NCBI RefSeq assembly: GCF_029937755.1
Contig: NZ_JAPYPG010000001.1
Span: 620,001 to 684,000, forward strand
DNA: 64,000 nt
Direction: 5' to 3'
Origin: Henriciella sp.
GTDB lineage: Bacteria; Pseudomonadota; Alphaproteobacteria; Caulobacterales; Hyphomonadaceae
Positions 8,386 through 16,290 of this stretch are shown one piece after another. A model generated the notes under the pieces. It worked only from the letters and a program-made list of their open reading frames with translations, searched no databases and was not told the DNA's origin. Position numbers and translations under genes: made by a program. Positions within the stretch are counted from its first letter, which is position 1, and every line of letters begins with the position of its first letter.

Positions 8386-9111
8386 GTGATGACCCCTCTG
8401 AAGACACTCGGCCTTTCGCTTGCCCTCACCACCGCGCTAACCGCACCGGCAGCAGCCCAGCAGGCCTATCACCGTGGTGGCGGAGAAGCGGCCATCGTCT
8501 ATGCCCATCCCGACTTTCGGGGACAGTCACTGCGTGTGACCGGGCCCATCACTCACCTCAACCGCTACCGGTTCAATGACAAGGCATCGTCCATCCGAGT
8601 CACCGGCGGCAGCTGGGAATTCTGCGTGGATCCGAATTTTCGCGGGCGTTGTGAGATCATCACTTACCGCGAAGGTCAGCTCAACGATTACCGCCTGAAC
8701 GACAAGATCACCTCGATTCGCCCGGTTTCCTACCGGGGTGGCTATGACCGGCGGGACCGCTGGGGCCGGGGCGACCATCGGGACCGTGGACCCCGTTATG
8801 GCGGCCGTGGCGGACGGTATGACGGCGGCTATCGCGGCAATGCGCCCATTGTCCTGTTTGCCGATCCGAACTTTCGCGGCAAGGCGCTACCGGTCGACGG
8901 CGCGATCCCCCATCTCAACCCGCTGCGGTTCAATGACAAGGTTTCCTCGATTGCCTTGAAAGGCGGCACCTGGGAAGTCTGCATCGATCCGAATTTCCGG
9001 GGCCGATGCGAAGTAATCACCGGCTCTGTCGACAATACCAGCTACTACCGGCTGAACGACAACATCACCTCGATCCGTCCCGCGGGACGCCATTATGGCG
9101 GCCGCTGGTAG
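8386..9111 (+). CDS. Secreted protein with two beta/gamma-crystallin-like domains
   Basis: The protein has 241 residues with a signal peptide cleaved near 'APAAAQQ'. The mature part is an internal duplication: residues about 35-117 and 152-236 each contain a 'ADPNFRG'-type motif twice, each followed by a 'YRLNDKITSIRP'-type strand. These are the beta/gamma-crystallin Greek-key motif pairs, which often bind calcium. The two domains are joined by a Gly/Arg-rich linker (about residues 118-150). It is probably periplasmic or extracellular and structural; no catalytic residues are seen. GTG 8386 (spacing 9 from AGGAG) or ATG 8389 may start it. Confidence 0.82.
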   Translation: MMTPLKTLGLSLALTTALTAPAAAQQAYHRGGGEAAIVYAHPDFRGQSLRVTGPITHLNRYRFNDKASSIRVTGGSWEFCVDPNFRGRCEIITYREGQLNDYRLNDKITSIRPVSYRGGYDRRDRWGRGDHRDRGPRYGGRGGRYDGGYRGNAPIVLFADPNFRGKALPVDGAIPHLNPLRFNDKVSSIALKGGTWEVCIDPNFRGRCEVITGSVDNTSYYRLNDNITSIRPAGRHYGGRW

Positions 9112-9166
9112 ACAAGCAGCATGACGGGGCTTCCAGTGGCGCGAGAGCACCGCTAGGAAGCGCCGC

Positions 9167-9730
9167 ATGAGCAAGGCAAACGATCCTCAGGACAGGCTTA
9201 TCGTCGTGGGCGTCATTTCCGGCGCGCATGGCGTGCGCGGCGATGTCCGTGTGAAGAGCTTTACCGAGGACGCCGATGCGCTGTTCGACTATGGCGCCCT
9301 GCTCTCGAAAAGCGGCAAGCCGCTTGTTGAGGCGAAAGCCGTCCGGCCCGCCAGGGACCACTTCATCGTCACGCCGAAACAGCCCCGCCAGAAGGAAGAG
9401 TGGGACACGCTCAAGGGGGCCCTTCTTCACGTGCCGCGCTCACAACTGCCCGCACCTGAAGACGACGAGTTTTATATCGAGGACCTTGTCGGCCTGAGCG
9501 CGGTCGATAGCGCGCATACCCCGGCCGGGTCGGTGAAAGCCGTGCATGATTTCGGCGCGGGCGACCTGCTCGAAATCCTGCCCGCTGCGACGGGTGAGCC
9601 GAGCTACTATGTGCCGTTTACACTGGAAGACGTGCCGGAAGTTTCCTTCGAGCGCGGTGAGGTCGTAATCGCTGATGCGCAGAAATGGGCCGACCGCTCC
9701 GGCAGACCGGAAGACGAAACCGGCGCCTAA
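9167..9730 (+). CDS. rimM: Ribosome maturation factor RimM
   Basis: This 187-residue protein has the RimM N-terminal domain (about 10-95) with 'VVGVISGAHGVRGDVRVKSF' and the PRC-barrel-like C-terminal domain (about 105-175) with 'EFYIEDLVGL' and YYVPFTLEDVPEV. RimM binds ribosomal protein S19 and helps mature the 30S head. In most bacteria rimM sits in rpsP-rimM-trmD-rplS; here neither rpsP nor trmD is adjacent. Upstream is the crystallin gene and downstream a convergent glycosyltransferase whose stop codon overlaps the rimM stop by 3 bases. Confidence 0.93.
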   Translation: MSKANDPQDRLIVVGVISGAHGVRGDVRVKSFTEDADALFDYGALLSKSGKPLVEAKAVRPARDHFIVTPKQPRQKEEWDTLKGALLHVPRSQLPAPEDDEFYIEDLVGLSAVDSAHTPAGSVKAVHDFGAGDLLEILPAATGEPSYYVPFTLEDVPEVSFERGEVVIADAQKWADRSGRPEDETGA

Positions 9731-10851
9731 AGCCGCCCGGCGTCTTTCGCCAGATCCATCAGATAGGTTTCGAGCGTCTTGCTCTGCTTCTGCAGGTTGA
9801 AGCTCTCCATGGCGAATTCCCGGCCAGCCTCGCCCATGCGCGCGGTGCGCTCACTGTCGGTCAGCATGCGCGCCAGCCGGTCGGCCAGCGTCGCCTCGTC
9901 GCCCTCGTCCACGAGATAGCCCGTCTCGCCATCCTTGACGCATTCAGTGATGCCGGCATGGCGGGTTGCCGCCAGCGCACAGCCAGACAGCATCGCCTCG
10001 ATGCAGACAAGCGGCAGCCCCTCGGCATCGCCCGACTTTGCCCGTTTGGACGGTACGACAGCAATGCGCGCTTCGGCCCAGTGCTTCGGCATGTCATCGG
10101 CATCGACCCAGCCCGGCAGCTCGGCCTTTACGCCTGCGGCTTCGAGATCCTTCACCAGGCCTTCCTTGAGGTCGCCATCACCGATCAGGCGGATCGTCCA
10201 GCCTTCCAGCTCTTCGCCGAGGCGCGAGAGCGCGGCGATCAGCGTGTCGATCCCCTTCTTTTCCGTCCAGCGCCCGGCAAAGACGAGCAGGTTCTTCTTC
10301 TCGCCCGGCTGGAAGCGGTCAGGGTCGGCGGTGTTGTGATGGACGACCATCTTCTCTTCCGGCGCACCCTTGGCGAGCAACTCGCGGCGGATGAAGTCCG
10401 AACAGGGCAGGATCAGTTCGGCTTCCGACCACAGCTTTCCCCGACGCCGGTTATAGACGCGGATGAAGCTGTCCTTGGTGTTGGTCGTCTTGGTCGCGTC
10501 ACCGCCATAATAGGTCACCGCCAGCGGCAGGTTCAGCTTGCGCGCAATCGGCAGGGCATAGGCGCCCGACTTTCCGAAGCTCGCATGGATGGCAACCGGG
10601 TCGACGGCTTTCAGCGCCTGTTCGAGTTTGGCCGAGACGGTACCAAGCTGCTTGAAGGCCGATTCGCCGCCAGGCCCGTGCAACGGCCCCAGTTCGATAA
10701 CCTCCGCACCCTCTGGCACCGGGCCTCTCAGCTCATGGCCGATATAGACGGGCTTCAGCCTGGAAAAGGCCGAATAGCCCCGCGGAATAAAGCTCTCCGA
10801 GGGGGTGAACAGCTTGTCGCAATAGGCGAGAAAACGCCGCGGTTCACTCAA
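9727..10851 (-). CDS. Glycosyltransferase family 4 protein
   Basis: The protein has 374 residues and the GT-B fold pattern of GT4 enzymes. 'HASFGKSGAYALP' lies in the N-terminal acceptor domain, 'VFAGRWTEKKGIDTLIAAL' opens the donor domain (about residue 200), and the nucleotide-sugar E-x7-E motif is in 'EGLPLVCIEAMLSG'. It should transfer an activated sugar to a lipid-linked glycan, capsule or O-chain precursor in the cytoplasm. No other polysaccharide genes surround it, so the substrate is unknown. Its stop overlaps that of rimM. Confidence 0.85.
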   Translation of the reverse strand: MSEPRRFLAYCDKLFTPSESFIPRGYSAFSRLKPVYIGHELRGPVPEGAEVIELGPLHGPGGESAFKQLGTVSAKLEQALKAVDPVAIHASFGKSGAYALPIARKLNLPLAVTYYGGDATKTTNTKDSFIRVYNRRRGKLWSEAELILPCSDFIRRELLAKGAPEEKMVVHHNTADPDRFQPGEKKNLLVFAGRWTEKKGIDTLIAALSRLGEELEGWTIRLIGDGDLKEGLVKDLEAAGVKAELPGWVDADDMPKHWAEARIAVVPSKRAKSGDAEGLPLVCIEAMLSGCALAATRHAGITECVKDGETGYLVDEGDEATLADRLARMLTDSERTARMGEAGREFAMESFNLQKQSKTLETYLMDLAKDAGRL

Positions 10852-10973
10852 AACGGATACCTCTGATTTGCAACCCCCGTTGAGTATGGCAGCAGCGTGT
10901 AACCGTCAAACACGTCTTGGCAGCAAAAGCAGCTTCGCCTAAGACCCCGCTTCAGCCTGATAAGGACACCGAC

Positions 10974-11969
10974 ATGACCGCTTACCGCTTGTTCGGCGCC
11001 GAAACCTCACCTTACTCCCTGAAAGTACGTTCCTTTCTGACGTATAAGGGCGTGGAGTTCGACTGGATCGGCCGGTCTCAGGCGACCGAGGAAGAGTTCC
11101 AGTCGCACGCAAAAGTGCCGACGGTCCCGCTTCTCGTTTCGCCGAACCGGGCACCCAACCAGGATTCCACTGACATTCTCTCCTGCGTGGAGAGCGACCA
11201 TTCAGAGCCCTCCTCTGTCCCGGACGATCCAGCCTGCGCCGTGCTGGCGCTGATCCTCGAGGACTATGCCGACGAGTGGCTGAACAAGGTGATGTTCCTG
11301 CAGCGCTGGGGCCAGAAGCCCGACCGCGAAGCCGCGGCCGACCGCACCATGGAGCAGCTTTTCGACGGCAAGCTGCCGCGCGCCAAGAAGAAGACGCGCG
11401 ACCAGATCGTCAAACGCATGCGCGACCGTCTCCCGCTGGTCGGCGTCGAGAAGAAGAACGAGAAGACGCTGAAGACTTCGTTTGAACGCTTCACCGCTCT
11501 GCTCAACACGCACCTCGAGAACAATCTCTTCATCTTCGGCGGGCGTCCCTCGGTGGCCGACTTCGCGCTTGCCGGCCAGTACGCCCAGATGCTCGCCGAC
11601 GATACGCCGGGCGCATGGCTGCGCGACAACGCGCCGTTCGTCACCGCCTGGTGCGAATTCATGGATGCGCCAAAGGCCGGCGCGCCCTTCAAGCCGCTGG
11701 ACGAGCTGAAAGAGACGCTGCTTCCGCTCTTCAAGGACGAAATTGCTGTGACCTACCTGCCCTGGGCAGCCGCCAATCTGCAGGCGACCCAGGACAAGCA
11801 GGATCGCACCTCCGTCAAGATCGAGAAAAAGGCCTTCGAACAGGTCACGCAGCACTATGCCGCCACCTCGTTCAAATCTGTCCAGAAGGCCGTTCGCCGC
11901 CTCAATGACAATGAAGCGCTGACGGGCTTCCTCGATGAGGCCGACGCGAAGTCCTTCTTCGATAAATAG
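10974..11969 (+). CDS. Glutathione S-transferase-like protein with C-terminal extension
   Basis: The 331-residue protein has an N-terminal thioredoxin-like domain beginning 'AYRLFGAETSPYSLKVRSFL', where the SPYSxKVR pattern marks the glutathione site of GSTs. An all-helical C-terminal domain follows to about residue 240 ('GGRPSVADFALAGQYAQML'). A further 90-residue tail rich in charged helices ends in DEADAKSFFDK. The ATG at 10974 is chosen because the protein then begins just before the thioredoxin fold; longer in-frame starts add an unstructured leader. Substrate and reaction are unknown. A hairpin terminator lies 13 bases after the stop. Confidence 0.8.
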   Translation: MTAYRLFGAETSPYSLKVRSFLTYKGVEFDWIGRSQATEEEFQSHAKVPTVPLLVSPNRAPNQDSTDILSCVESDHSEPSSVPDDPACAVLALILEDYADEWLNKVMFLQRWGQKPDREAAADRTMEQLFDGKLPRAKKKTRDQIVKRMRDRLPLVGVEKKNEKTLKTSFERFTALLNTHLENNLFIFGGRPSVADFALAGQYAQMLADDTPGAWLRDNAPFVTAWCEFMDAPKAGAPFKPLDELKETLLPLFKDEIAVTYLPWAAANLQATQDKQDRTSVKIEKKAFEQVTQHYAATSFKSVQKAVRRLNDNEALTGFLDEADAKSFFDK

Positions 11970-11981
11970 CCCCGAAAGAAA

Positions 11982-12007
11982 AGCCCCGGACCATAAGGCC
12001 CGGGGCT
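11982..12007. terminator. Bidirectional terminator between the GST-like and hsp20 genes
   Basis: AGCCCCGG (11982-11989) pairs with CCGGGGCT (12000-12007). On the minus strand the stem is followed by TTTTCTTTC, giving a good Rho-independent terminator for hsp20. On the plus strand it is followed by CGTTTCC and is weaker. Confidence 0.75.
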
Positions 12008-12040
12008 CGTTTCCTGTCAGGGAAAAGCATCACGCGCGCT

Positions 12041-12529
12041 TCAGGCGGCGGAGGCTTCCTTCTTGTCGCCATCGATGAGCTTCGGCTTGCTCTTGGTGCC
12101 GGTTTTCTCACCAATTTCGATCTTGCGGGGCTTCTTCGCTTCAGGAAGCTCGCGAACCAGTTCGACCCGCAGCAGGCCATTTTTCAGGCTCGCGCCGGTC
12201 ACGATCACGTGATCGGCCAGCTGGAAGCGGCGGAGGAATCCGCGCTCGGCAATGCCGCGATGAAGGTATTGGCGTTCCTCACCGTCTTCGCCCTGTGACT
12301 TTTTGCCGGCAACCGTCAGAAGGTTGTCATTGGTCTCGATCTCGAGGTCTTCCTCGGCAAAGCCGGCGACAGCAATCTCTATGGCGAAGGCGTCATCGGC
12401 CACACGCTCGATATTGTAAGGGGGATAGCCCTGCGTACCGTCCAGACGGCTTGCGGAATCGATCAGGCTCGCCATACGGTCAAAGCCGACCATCGTGCGG
12501 TACAGGGGGGTGAGGTCAATCGTGCTCAT
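12041..12529 (-). CDS. Small heat-shock protein, Hsp20/IbpA family
   Basis: This 162-residue chaperone has an alpha-crystallin domain at about residues 33-128. It starts with 'YPPYNIERVADDAFAIEIAVAGF', an IbpA-type opening, and continues with DNLLTVAGKK and 'YLHRGIAERGFLRRFQLADHV'. The conserved pair-forming motif near the end is 'GLLRVELVRELPE', close to the L-x-V/I seen in the family. A Lys/Ala-rich tail follows. It binds unfolding proteins and hands them to DnaK/ClpB. The ATG at 12529 has a GAGG site that is buried in a ROSE-type hairpin, and a sigma-32-like promoter lies upstream, so heat control is expected at both levels. Confidence 0.92.
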   Translation of the reverse strand: MSTIDLTPLYRTMVGFDRMASLIDSASRLDGTQGYPPYNIERVADDAFAIEIAVAGFAEEDLEIETNDNLLTVAGKKSQGEDGEERQYLHRGIAERGFLRRFQLADHVIVTGASLKNGLLRVELVRELPEAKKPRKIEIGEKTGTKSKPKLIDGDKKEASAA

Positions 12530-12662
12530 GATACAGTCCTCTCTAAGCAACTGCGCCCGGCATGAGGGCCGGACATTCTGGCATTTGCGGCTCGTCTGTC
12601 GCTCCGGCCCGTTCATCGGCGCCGGCAGATTGCCGGTCCGGACCCGCTTGGCAGCGCCCGGA
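12530..12662 (-). promoter_or_regulatory. ROSE-type RNA thermometer in the hsp20 5' UTR
   Basis: On the minus strand the leader ends CAGTTGCT-tagag-AGGACTG (12553-12534), directly before the ATG. CAGT pairs with ACTG, and TGCT faces AGGA with a G opposite G. This is the defining UYGCU/anti-Shine-Dalgarno arrangement of ROSE elements. Two further hairpins lie upstream in the leader: CCGGC/GCCGG (12557-12572) and CCGGCA/TGCCGG (12622-12636). The leader length of about 130 bases from the predicted sigma-32 start is near that of known ROSE leaders. The 5' limit is inferred. Confidence 0.75.
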
Positions 12663-12670
12663 CATGATGT

Positions 12671-12698
12671 ATTTGGGTAACGTTGCCTGCTGTTCAAG
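12671..12698 (-). promoter_or_regulatory. Sigma-32 (RpoH)-type promoter of hsp20
   Basis: On the minus strand CTTGAA (12698-12693) is followed after 15 bases by CCCAAAT (12677-12671). This closely matches the RpoH consensus CTTGAA and CCCATNT. It lies about 145 bases upstream of the hsp20 start. Confidence 0.65.
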
Positions 12699-12715
12699 AA
12701 CCCGGAGGACTTAGG

Positions 12716-13687
12716 ATGAAACGTATAATTGGTATCAGTCTCGCTGCACTGGCGCTTGCCGCGTGCGGGAATGAGGCGGACCTCGACGACACCACATCGG
12801 CCCCACCGCCACCCGCCGAGGAGACGAACGCCTCCGATGACGGCCTCGAAACCGTCTCACCTGAAGAGGCGGGCTACACAGTCGAGGATGCCGTGCAGGG
12901 CAGCTGGCGCACCGACGAGGAACGGGCGCGCGACCCGTATCGCCATCCGGTCGAAACCCTGGCCTTCCTCGGCATTGAGGGGGATGACACGGTGATCGAG
13001 CTGTGGCCCGGCGGTGGCTGGTACACAAATATCCTCGCCCCGTGGCTGCACCAGAATGGCGGCCAGCTCATCGCGGCGACCTTCAGCCCGGACCGCTCCG
13101 AACGCGCCGCCGAAATCATCGAAGATTACAAGACCAATTACGCCGCCAATCCCGGCACGTTCGGCCAGATCGAGTACACCGTCTATGACGCCGAGGCCGA
13201 GCCCATGGGTGAGCCGGAGAGCGCCGATGCCGTCCTCACCTTCCGCAATATCCACAACTGGATGTCTGGCGGACATGCCGACAAGTTCTTCGAGGAAGCC
13301 TATCGCGTCCTGAAACCCGGTGGCGTGCTGGGCGTTGTCGAACACCGCCTGCCCTCCTCACAGGAGCAGGATCCGTCCGCGCCGTCCGGCTATGTCCATC
13401 AGGACTATGTGAAGGGCCTTGCCGAAGCGGCCGGTTTCGAGTTCGAGGCGTCTTCCGAGGTCAATGCCAATCCGGCCGACACGGCAGACCATCCTTTCGG
13501 TGTCTGGACGCTGCCGCCCGTGGCCCGCACGGAAGACCGGGACGGCAATACGCCCGAAGGCTTCGATCCCGAGCGTTACCTTGAAATCGGTGAGTCCGAC
13601 CGGATGACGCTGAAATTCGTGAAACCGGACACCTCGAATGAGAGTGAAGAAGCCGATCCGGCAGACGACGAGCCTGCTGACGAATAG
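12716..13687 (+). CDS. Lipoprotein with class I SAM-methyltransferase-like domain
   Basis: The 323-residue protein begins with a lipoprotein signal (LALAAC, lipidated Cys17), then an acidic Pro/Thr-rich linker to about residue 50. The domain opens 'QGSWRTDEERARDPYRHP' and has the motif I variant 'VIELWPGGGWYTNIL', later NIHNWM and 'AYRVLKPGGVLGVVEHR', as in the predicted methyltransferases of COG4798. A C-terminal acidic tail ends in PADDEPADE. A methyltransferase outside the cytoplasm would lack SAM, so either it is not exported as expected or the fold has another use. ATG 12716 follows GGAGG. A strong hairpin follows the stop. Confidence 0.78.
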   Translation: MKRIIGISLAALALAACGNEADLDDTTSAPPPPAEETNASDDGLETVSPEEAGYTVEDAVQGSWRTDEERARDPYRHPVETLAFLGIEGDDTVIELWPGGGWYTNILAPWLHQNGGQLIAATFSPDRSERAAEIIEDYKTNYAANPGTFGQIEYTVYDAEAEPMGEPESADAVLTFRNIHNWMSGGHADKFFEEAYRVLKPGGVLGVVEHRLPSSQEQDPSAPSGYVHQDYVKGLAEAAGFEFEASSEVNANPADTADHPFGVWTLPPVARTEDRDGNTPEGFDPERYLEIGESDRMTLKFVKPDTSNESEEADPADDEPADE

Positions 13688-13695
13688 GACGTTTT

Positions 13696-13729
13696 CCAGC
13701 GGCGGCTCGATTTTGGCAGCCGCCGCTGG
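13696..13729 (+). terminator. Strong hairpin after the methyltransferase lipoprotein gene
   Basis: CCAGCGGCGGCT (13696-13707) pairs perfectly with AGCCGCCGCTGG (13718-13729) over 12 bases, with a 10-base loop. It begins 8 bases after the stop codon. No T-tract follows, so termination may need Rho or may be partial. Confidence 0.5.
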
Positions 13730-13773
13730 ATCACACCTTCACGGACCGGCTTGAAGGCCATAGAAGCGCGGTC

Positions 13774-14385
13774 ATGACGATCCGCACTCTCTTCCCCACA
13801 CGGCTTTATCAGGAGCGCCTGCCTGAGAGCGGCTGGCTTGAAGAGCTGGAAGACGCCTGCTGGATGCTGGAAGACGGCGATCAGGCCGGGCATGCCTGGT
13901 GTGAAGAGAAGGGTTATCCCGGCTACACCTCCTATGCCTCGCTGGACGATCTGCCGTCACGCGCAAGCATTTTCGAAGCCCTCGCCGCAAAGCTGGAAGA
14001 GCATGCCTGGACGTTCGCGCAAGCCCTGCACTGGGACATGGACCGTGACCAGCTGAGCCTTGATGCACTCTGGGTGAACATCCTTGGCGAGGCCGGGCAC
14101 CATTCCGGCCACATCCATCCCGGCAGCATTATTTCCGGCACAGTCTACATCACGATGCCTGACGGTGCCGGGGATATCCGCTTCGAGGATCCGCGCCTCG
14201 GCCTGATGATGGCCGCGCCCGCGGAAACCGATGCCGCGCCGGAAGAGGCCCGCCGCTTCGTCTATGTCGCGCCGAAGGCCGGCGATGTGCTGATGTGGGA
14301 AAGCTGGCTGCGCCACGAGGTCATGCCCAGCCGGACCGAAGAGGCCCGCATCTCAGTCAGCTTCAATTTCGGCCTGAAACGCTAG
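13774..14385 (+). CDS. TIGR02466-family protein (putative 2-oxoglutarate/Fe(II) oxygenase fold)
   Basis: This 203-residue protein starts 'MTIRTLFPTRLYQERLPE', the usual opening of the TIGR02466 family, and contains 'WVNILGEAGHHSGHIHPGS' followed by ISGTVYIT. Near the C-terminus come 'GDVLMWESWLRHEVMPS' and RISVSFNFGLK. The His-rich cluster plus the later His fit the double-stranded beta-helix of Fe(II) dioxygenases. The substrate is unknown. It follows the lipoprotein gene after a hairpin and runs convergently with a secreted hypothetical protein, 3 bases apart. Confidence 0.8.
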   Translation: MTIRTLFPTRLYQERLPESGWLEELEDACWMLEDGDQAGHAWCEEKGYPGYTSYASLDDLPSRASIFEALAAKLEEHAWTFAQALHWDMDRDQLSLDALWVNILGEAGHHSGHIHPGSIISGTVYITMPDGAGDIRFEDPRLGLMMAAPAETDAAPEEARRFVYVAPKAGDVLMWESWLRHEVMPSRTEEARISVSFNFGLKR

Positions 14386-14388
14386 GCG

Positions 14389-14952
14389 CTATTTCGTGCG
14401 GCGAACCTTGTATGCGCCTGTCGGACCATCGTCGAACGTCAGGAGCAGGCTTCCGAACAAGGTTCTTTCGATCGTTGCCTCAGCAGGCAGGGTCTTTGGC
14501 GGTTTGACCCGCTGAGTGATGGTCTGTTCCCACTCCTGGCCATCCTCCGTGATGAAGAAGTGTCGGCCGACATTGTTCCGGAGAATTCGGACCACGGAAA
14601 TACTGATCTCTTCGGCAACAGTTTCGTCGTCTTGAGGCTGAGGTGCACGGGCCCAGGAGGGCTGATTGCCCTCGCCGGCAGCTGGCGCTGAGGCAACGGG
14701 AGTATCTGGTTGCGAGGAAGACGCACCCCGGGCAGACGCCGCGGGGGCCTCCATCTCGGCGCTCAGGGCACCCGATAACTTACTTGCAGCCTCTTCAAAG
14801 CATGCAAGCCGCTGGTCGGCACCCTCTACTTCAAGACAGGCCACGGTGCCCTTCGCGGCATTTCTCAGCCCCTGTTCCTGCGCCAGGGCCGGAAAAATAA
14901 GAATACCCGTGATCAGGGCGACGCAAAGAAATCTGTATGCCACGAAACTCAT
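14389..14952 (-). CDS. Secreted hypothetical protein
   Basis: This 187-residue protein has a signal peptide ending near 'PALAQEQ'. The mature N-terminus carries a 'VACLEVEGADQRLACFEEA' segment, a Cys-(x)n-RLxCF pattern found at the start of many proteobacterial periplasmic proteins and likely to form a disulfide. A Ser/Pro/Ala-rich linker (about 60-112) leads to a compact C-terminal domain with FITEDGQEWEQT and a TYKVRR-like end (GAYKVRRTK). No enzyme motif is visible. The start follows AGAGG, and the stop faces the neighbouring gene 3 bases away. Confidence 0.72.
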   Translation of the reverse strand: MSFVAYRFLCVALITGILIFPALAQEQGLRNAAKGTVACLEVEGADQRLACFEEAASKLSGALSAEMEAPAASARGASSSQPDTPVASAPAAGEGNQPSWARAPQPQDDETVAEEISISVVRILRNNVGRHFFITEDGQEWEQTITQRVKPPKTLPAEATIERTLFGSLLLTFDDGPTGAYKVRRTK

Positions 14953-15064
14953 CCCTCTTCCTCTATTGCTGTTCTTACGCCCAGATCATCGCGAAATCCA
15001 ATCGCCTCGCGCACTCTCTCCCTTGACGGTCTGGCCCGTCTTGTGCACTGCAGCGCCGTTTACT

Positions 15065-15080
15065 GCCGGACATGTCCGGC
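15065..15080. promoter_or_regulatory. Perfect 16-base palindrome upstream of ppa
   Basis: GCCGGACATGTCCGGC is fully self-complementary and ends 24 bases before the ppa start. It may be a regulator site or a leader hairpin; no cognate regulator is evident. Confidence 0.35.
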
Positions 15081-15104
15081 GCATGCTTCTAGACAGGACC
15101 TGCC

Positions 15105-15638
15105 ATGGAACTCTCCAAGATCCCATCGGGACAAAACCTCCCCGACGACATGAACGTGCTGATCGAAGTGCCGCTTGGCGGTGAGCCGATCAAATACGAG
15201 ATCGACAAGGAGTCCGGCGCCATGTTCGTCGACCGCTATCTCTACACCTCCATGCGCTATCCCTGCAATTACGGCTTCGTGCCCCACACGTTGAGCCTCG
15301 ATGGCGATCCGATCGACGTGATGGTCGTCGGCCAGCGTGCGCTGGTGCCAGGGGCTGTCGTGCGGGCCCGCCCGATCGGTGTGCTTCTCATGGAAGACGA
15401 TGGCGGCGAAGACGAGAAGATCCTCGCCGTGCCGCACCAGAAGCTGACGCGCTACTATGAGAAGATCCACAATTATACCGACCTGCCGGAAACGCTGTGC
15501 GACCGGATCGAGCACTTCTTTGCCCACTATAAGGATCTCGAACCCAACAAATGGGTGAAGATCCAGGGCTGGGAAGGCGTCGAGAAGGCGCGTGAGCTGA
15601 TCACCGCCTCGCTGGAGCGTTACCAGGCCACCGAATAA
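15105..15638 (+). CDS. ppa: Inorganic pyrophosphatase (family I)
   Basis: The 177-residue enzyme hydrolyses pyrophosphate to two phosphates in the cytoplasm and so drives biosynthetic reactions. The family I signature is clear: '[16 protein letters not shown]', [12 protein letters not shown], and the metal-binding '[10 protein letters not shown]' with three aspartates. The length is normal for the hexameric bacterial enzyme. A LysE-type exporter gene follows 21 bases after the stop, perhaps in the same transcript. Confidence 0.96.
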   Translation: MELSKIPSGQNLPDDMNVLIEVPLGGEPIKYEIDKESGAMFVDRYLYTSMRYPCNYGFVPHTLSLDGDPIDVMVVGQRALVPGAVVRARPIGVLLMEDDGGEDEKILAVPHQKLTRYYEKIHNYTDLPETLCDRIEHFFAHYKDLEPNKWVKIQGWEGVEKARELITASLERYQATE

Positions 15639-15659
15639 GACTGACAAGGACCAGGCAGC

Positions 15660-16280
15660 ATGGAGTTCAGCGTCTGGCTGGCGATGATCGGCCTGTTTCT
15701 CGCGGGCGGGCTGACACCCGGGCCTGCAGTCATGCTCGTCCTGTCGTCTTCGCTTCGCTACGGCTTTCGCCCGGCCATGCTGCCGGCGATCGGTGTCTCG
15801 ACGGCGAACCTTGTCTGGATCTCGCTGGCGGCGGGCGGAGCGGCGGCGATTGCCAAGCAGTTCCCGGCCGGCTTCCTTGTGCTGAAGCTCGTCGGCCTCT
15901 GCTTCATTGCGTGGCTGGCTTTCAACCTTATCCGCGCCGAACCGCGGGACCTGCGGCTCGCGCGTGAGGCCATGCCCAAGCGCGCGGCCCTGTTCGGCAA
16001 GGGGCTCGGCCTGCAGCTGGCTAATCCGAACGCGCTGGTCTTTTTCGGTGCGCTCCTGCCCGGCTATTTCGATGCCAGCCGTCCGCTGACCCTGCAGGTC
16101 GCCATCGCGATTGCCACGATCACTGTGACCGAAATGTTCGGCCTCGCCATCTATGCCGCGGCCGCAGACCGGATGGCGCGGAACTTTGCCACCCCGTCTT
16201 TTGCAAAATGGTTCAATCGCGGCGCGGCCTTCCTGATGTTCAGTTCAGCCGCCTTCGCGGTCTGGGCGACAAGCCGCTAG
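15660..16280 (+). CDS. LysE/RhtB-family amino-acid exporter
   Basis: This 206-residue membrane protein has about six helices. The N-terminal hallmark 'GLTPGPAVMLVLSSSLRYG' is the LysE/RhtB signature (TPGP near residue 19-22), and LQLANPNALVFFGALLP is the second conserved block. Such proteins export amino acids such as lysine, homoserine or threonine, or related metabolites. The substrate cannot be predicted. It follows ppa closely and converges on the carbonic anhydrase gene. Confidence 0.85.
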   Translation: MEFSVWLAMIGLFLAGGLTPGPAVMLVLSSSLRYGFRPAMLPAIGVSTANLVWISLAAGGAAAIAKQFPAGFLVLKLVGLCFIAWLAFNLIRAEPRDLRLAREAMPKRAALFGKGLGLQLANPNALVFFGALLPGYFDASRPLTLQVAIAIATITVTEMFGLAIYAAAADRMARNFATPSFAKWFNRGAAFLMFSSAAFAVWATSR

Positions 16281-16290
16281 GGCCAGCCCT

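Noticed and set aside
9685-10866. 393-codon plus-strand frame
   Set aside because: It mirrors the GT4 gene on the minus strand, has no recognisable domain, and overlaps rimM. GC-rich codon bias creates such frames.
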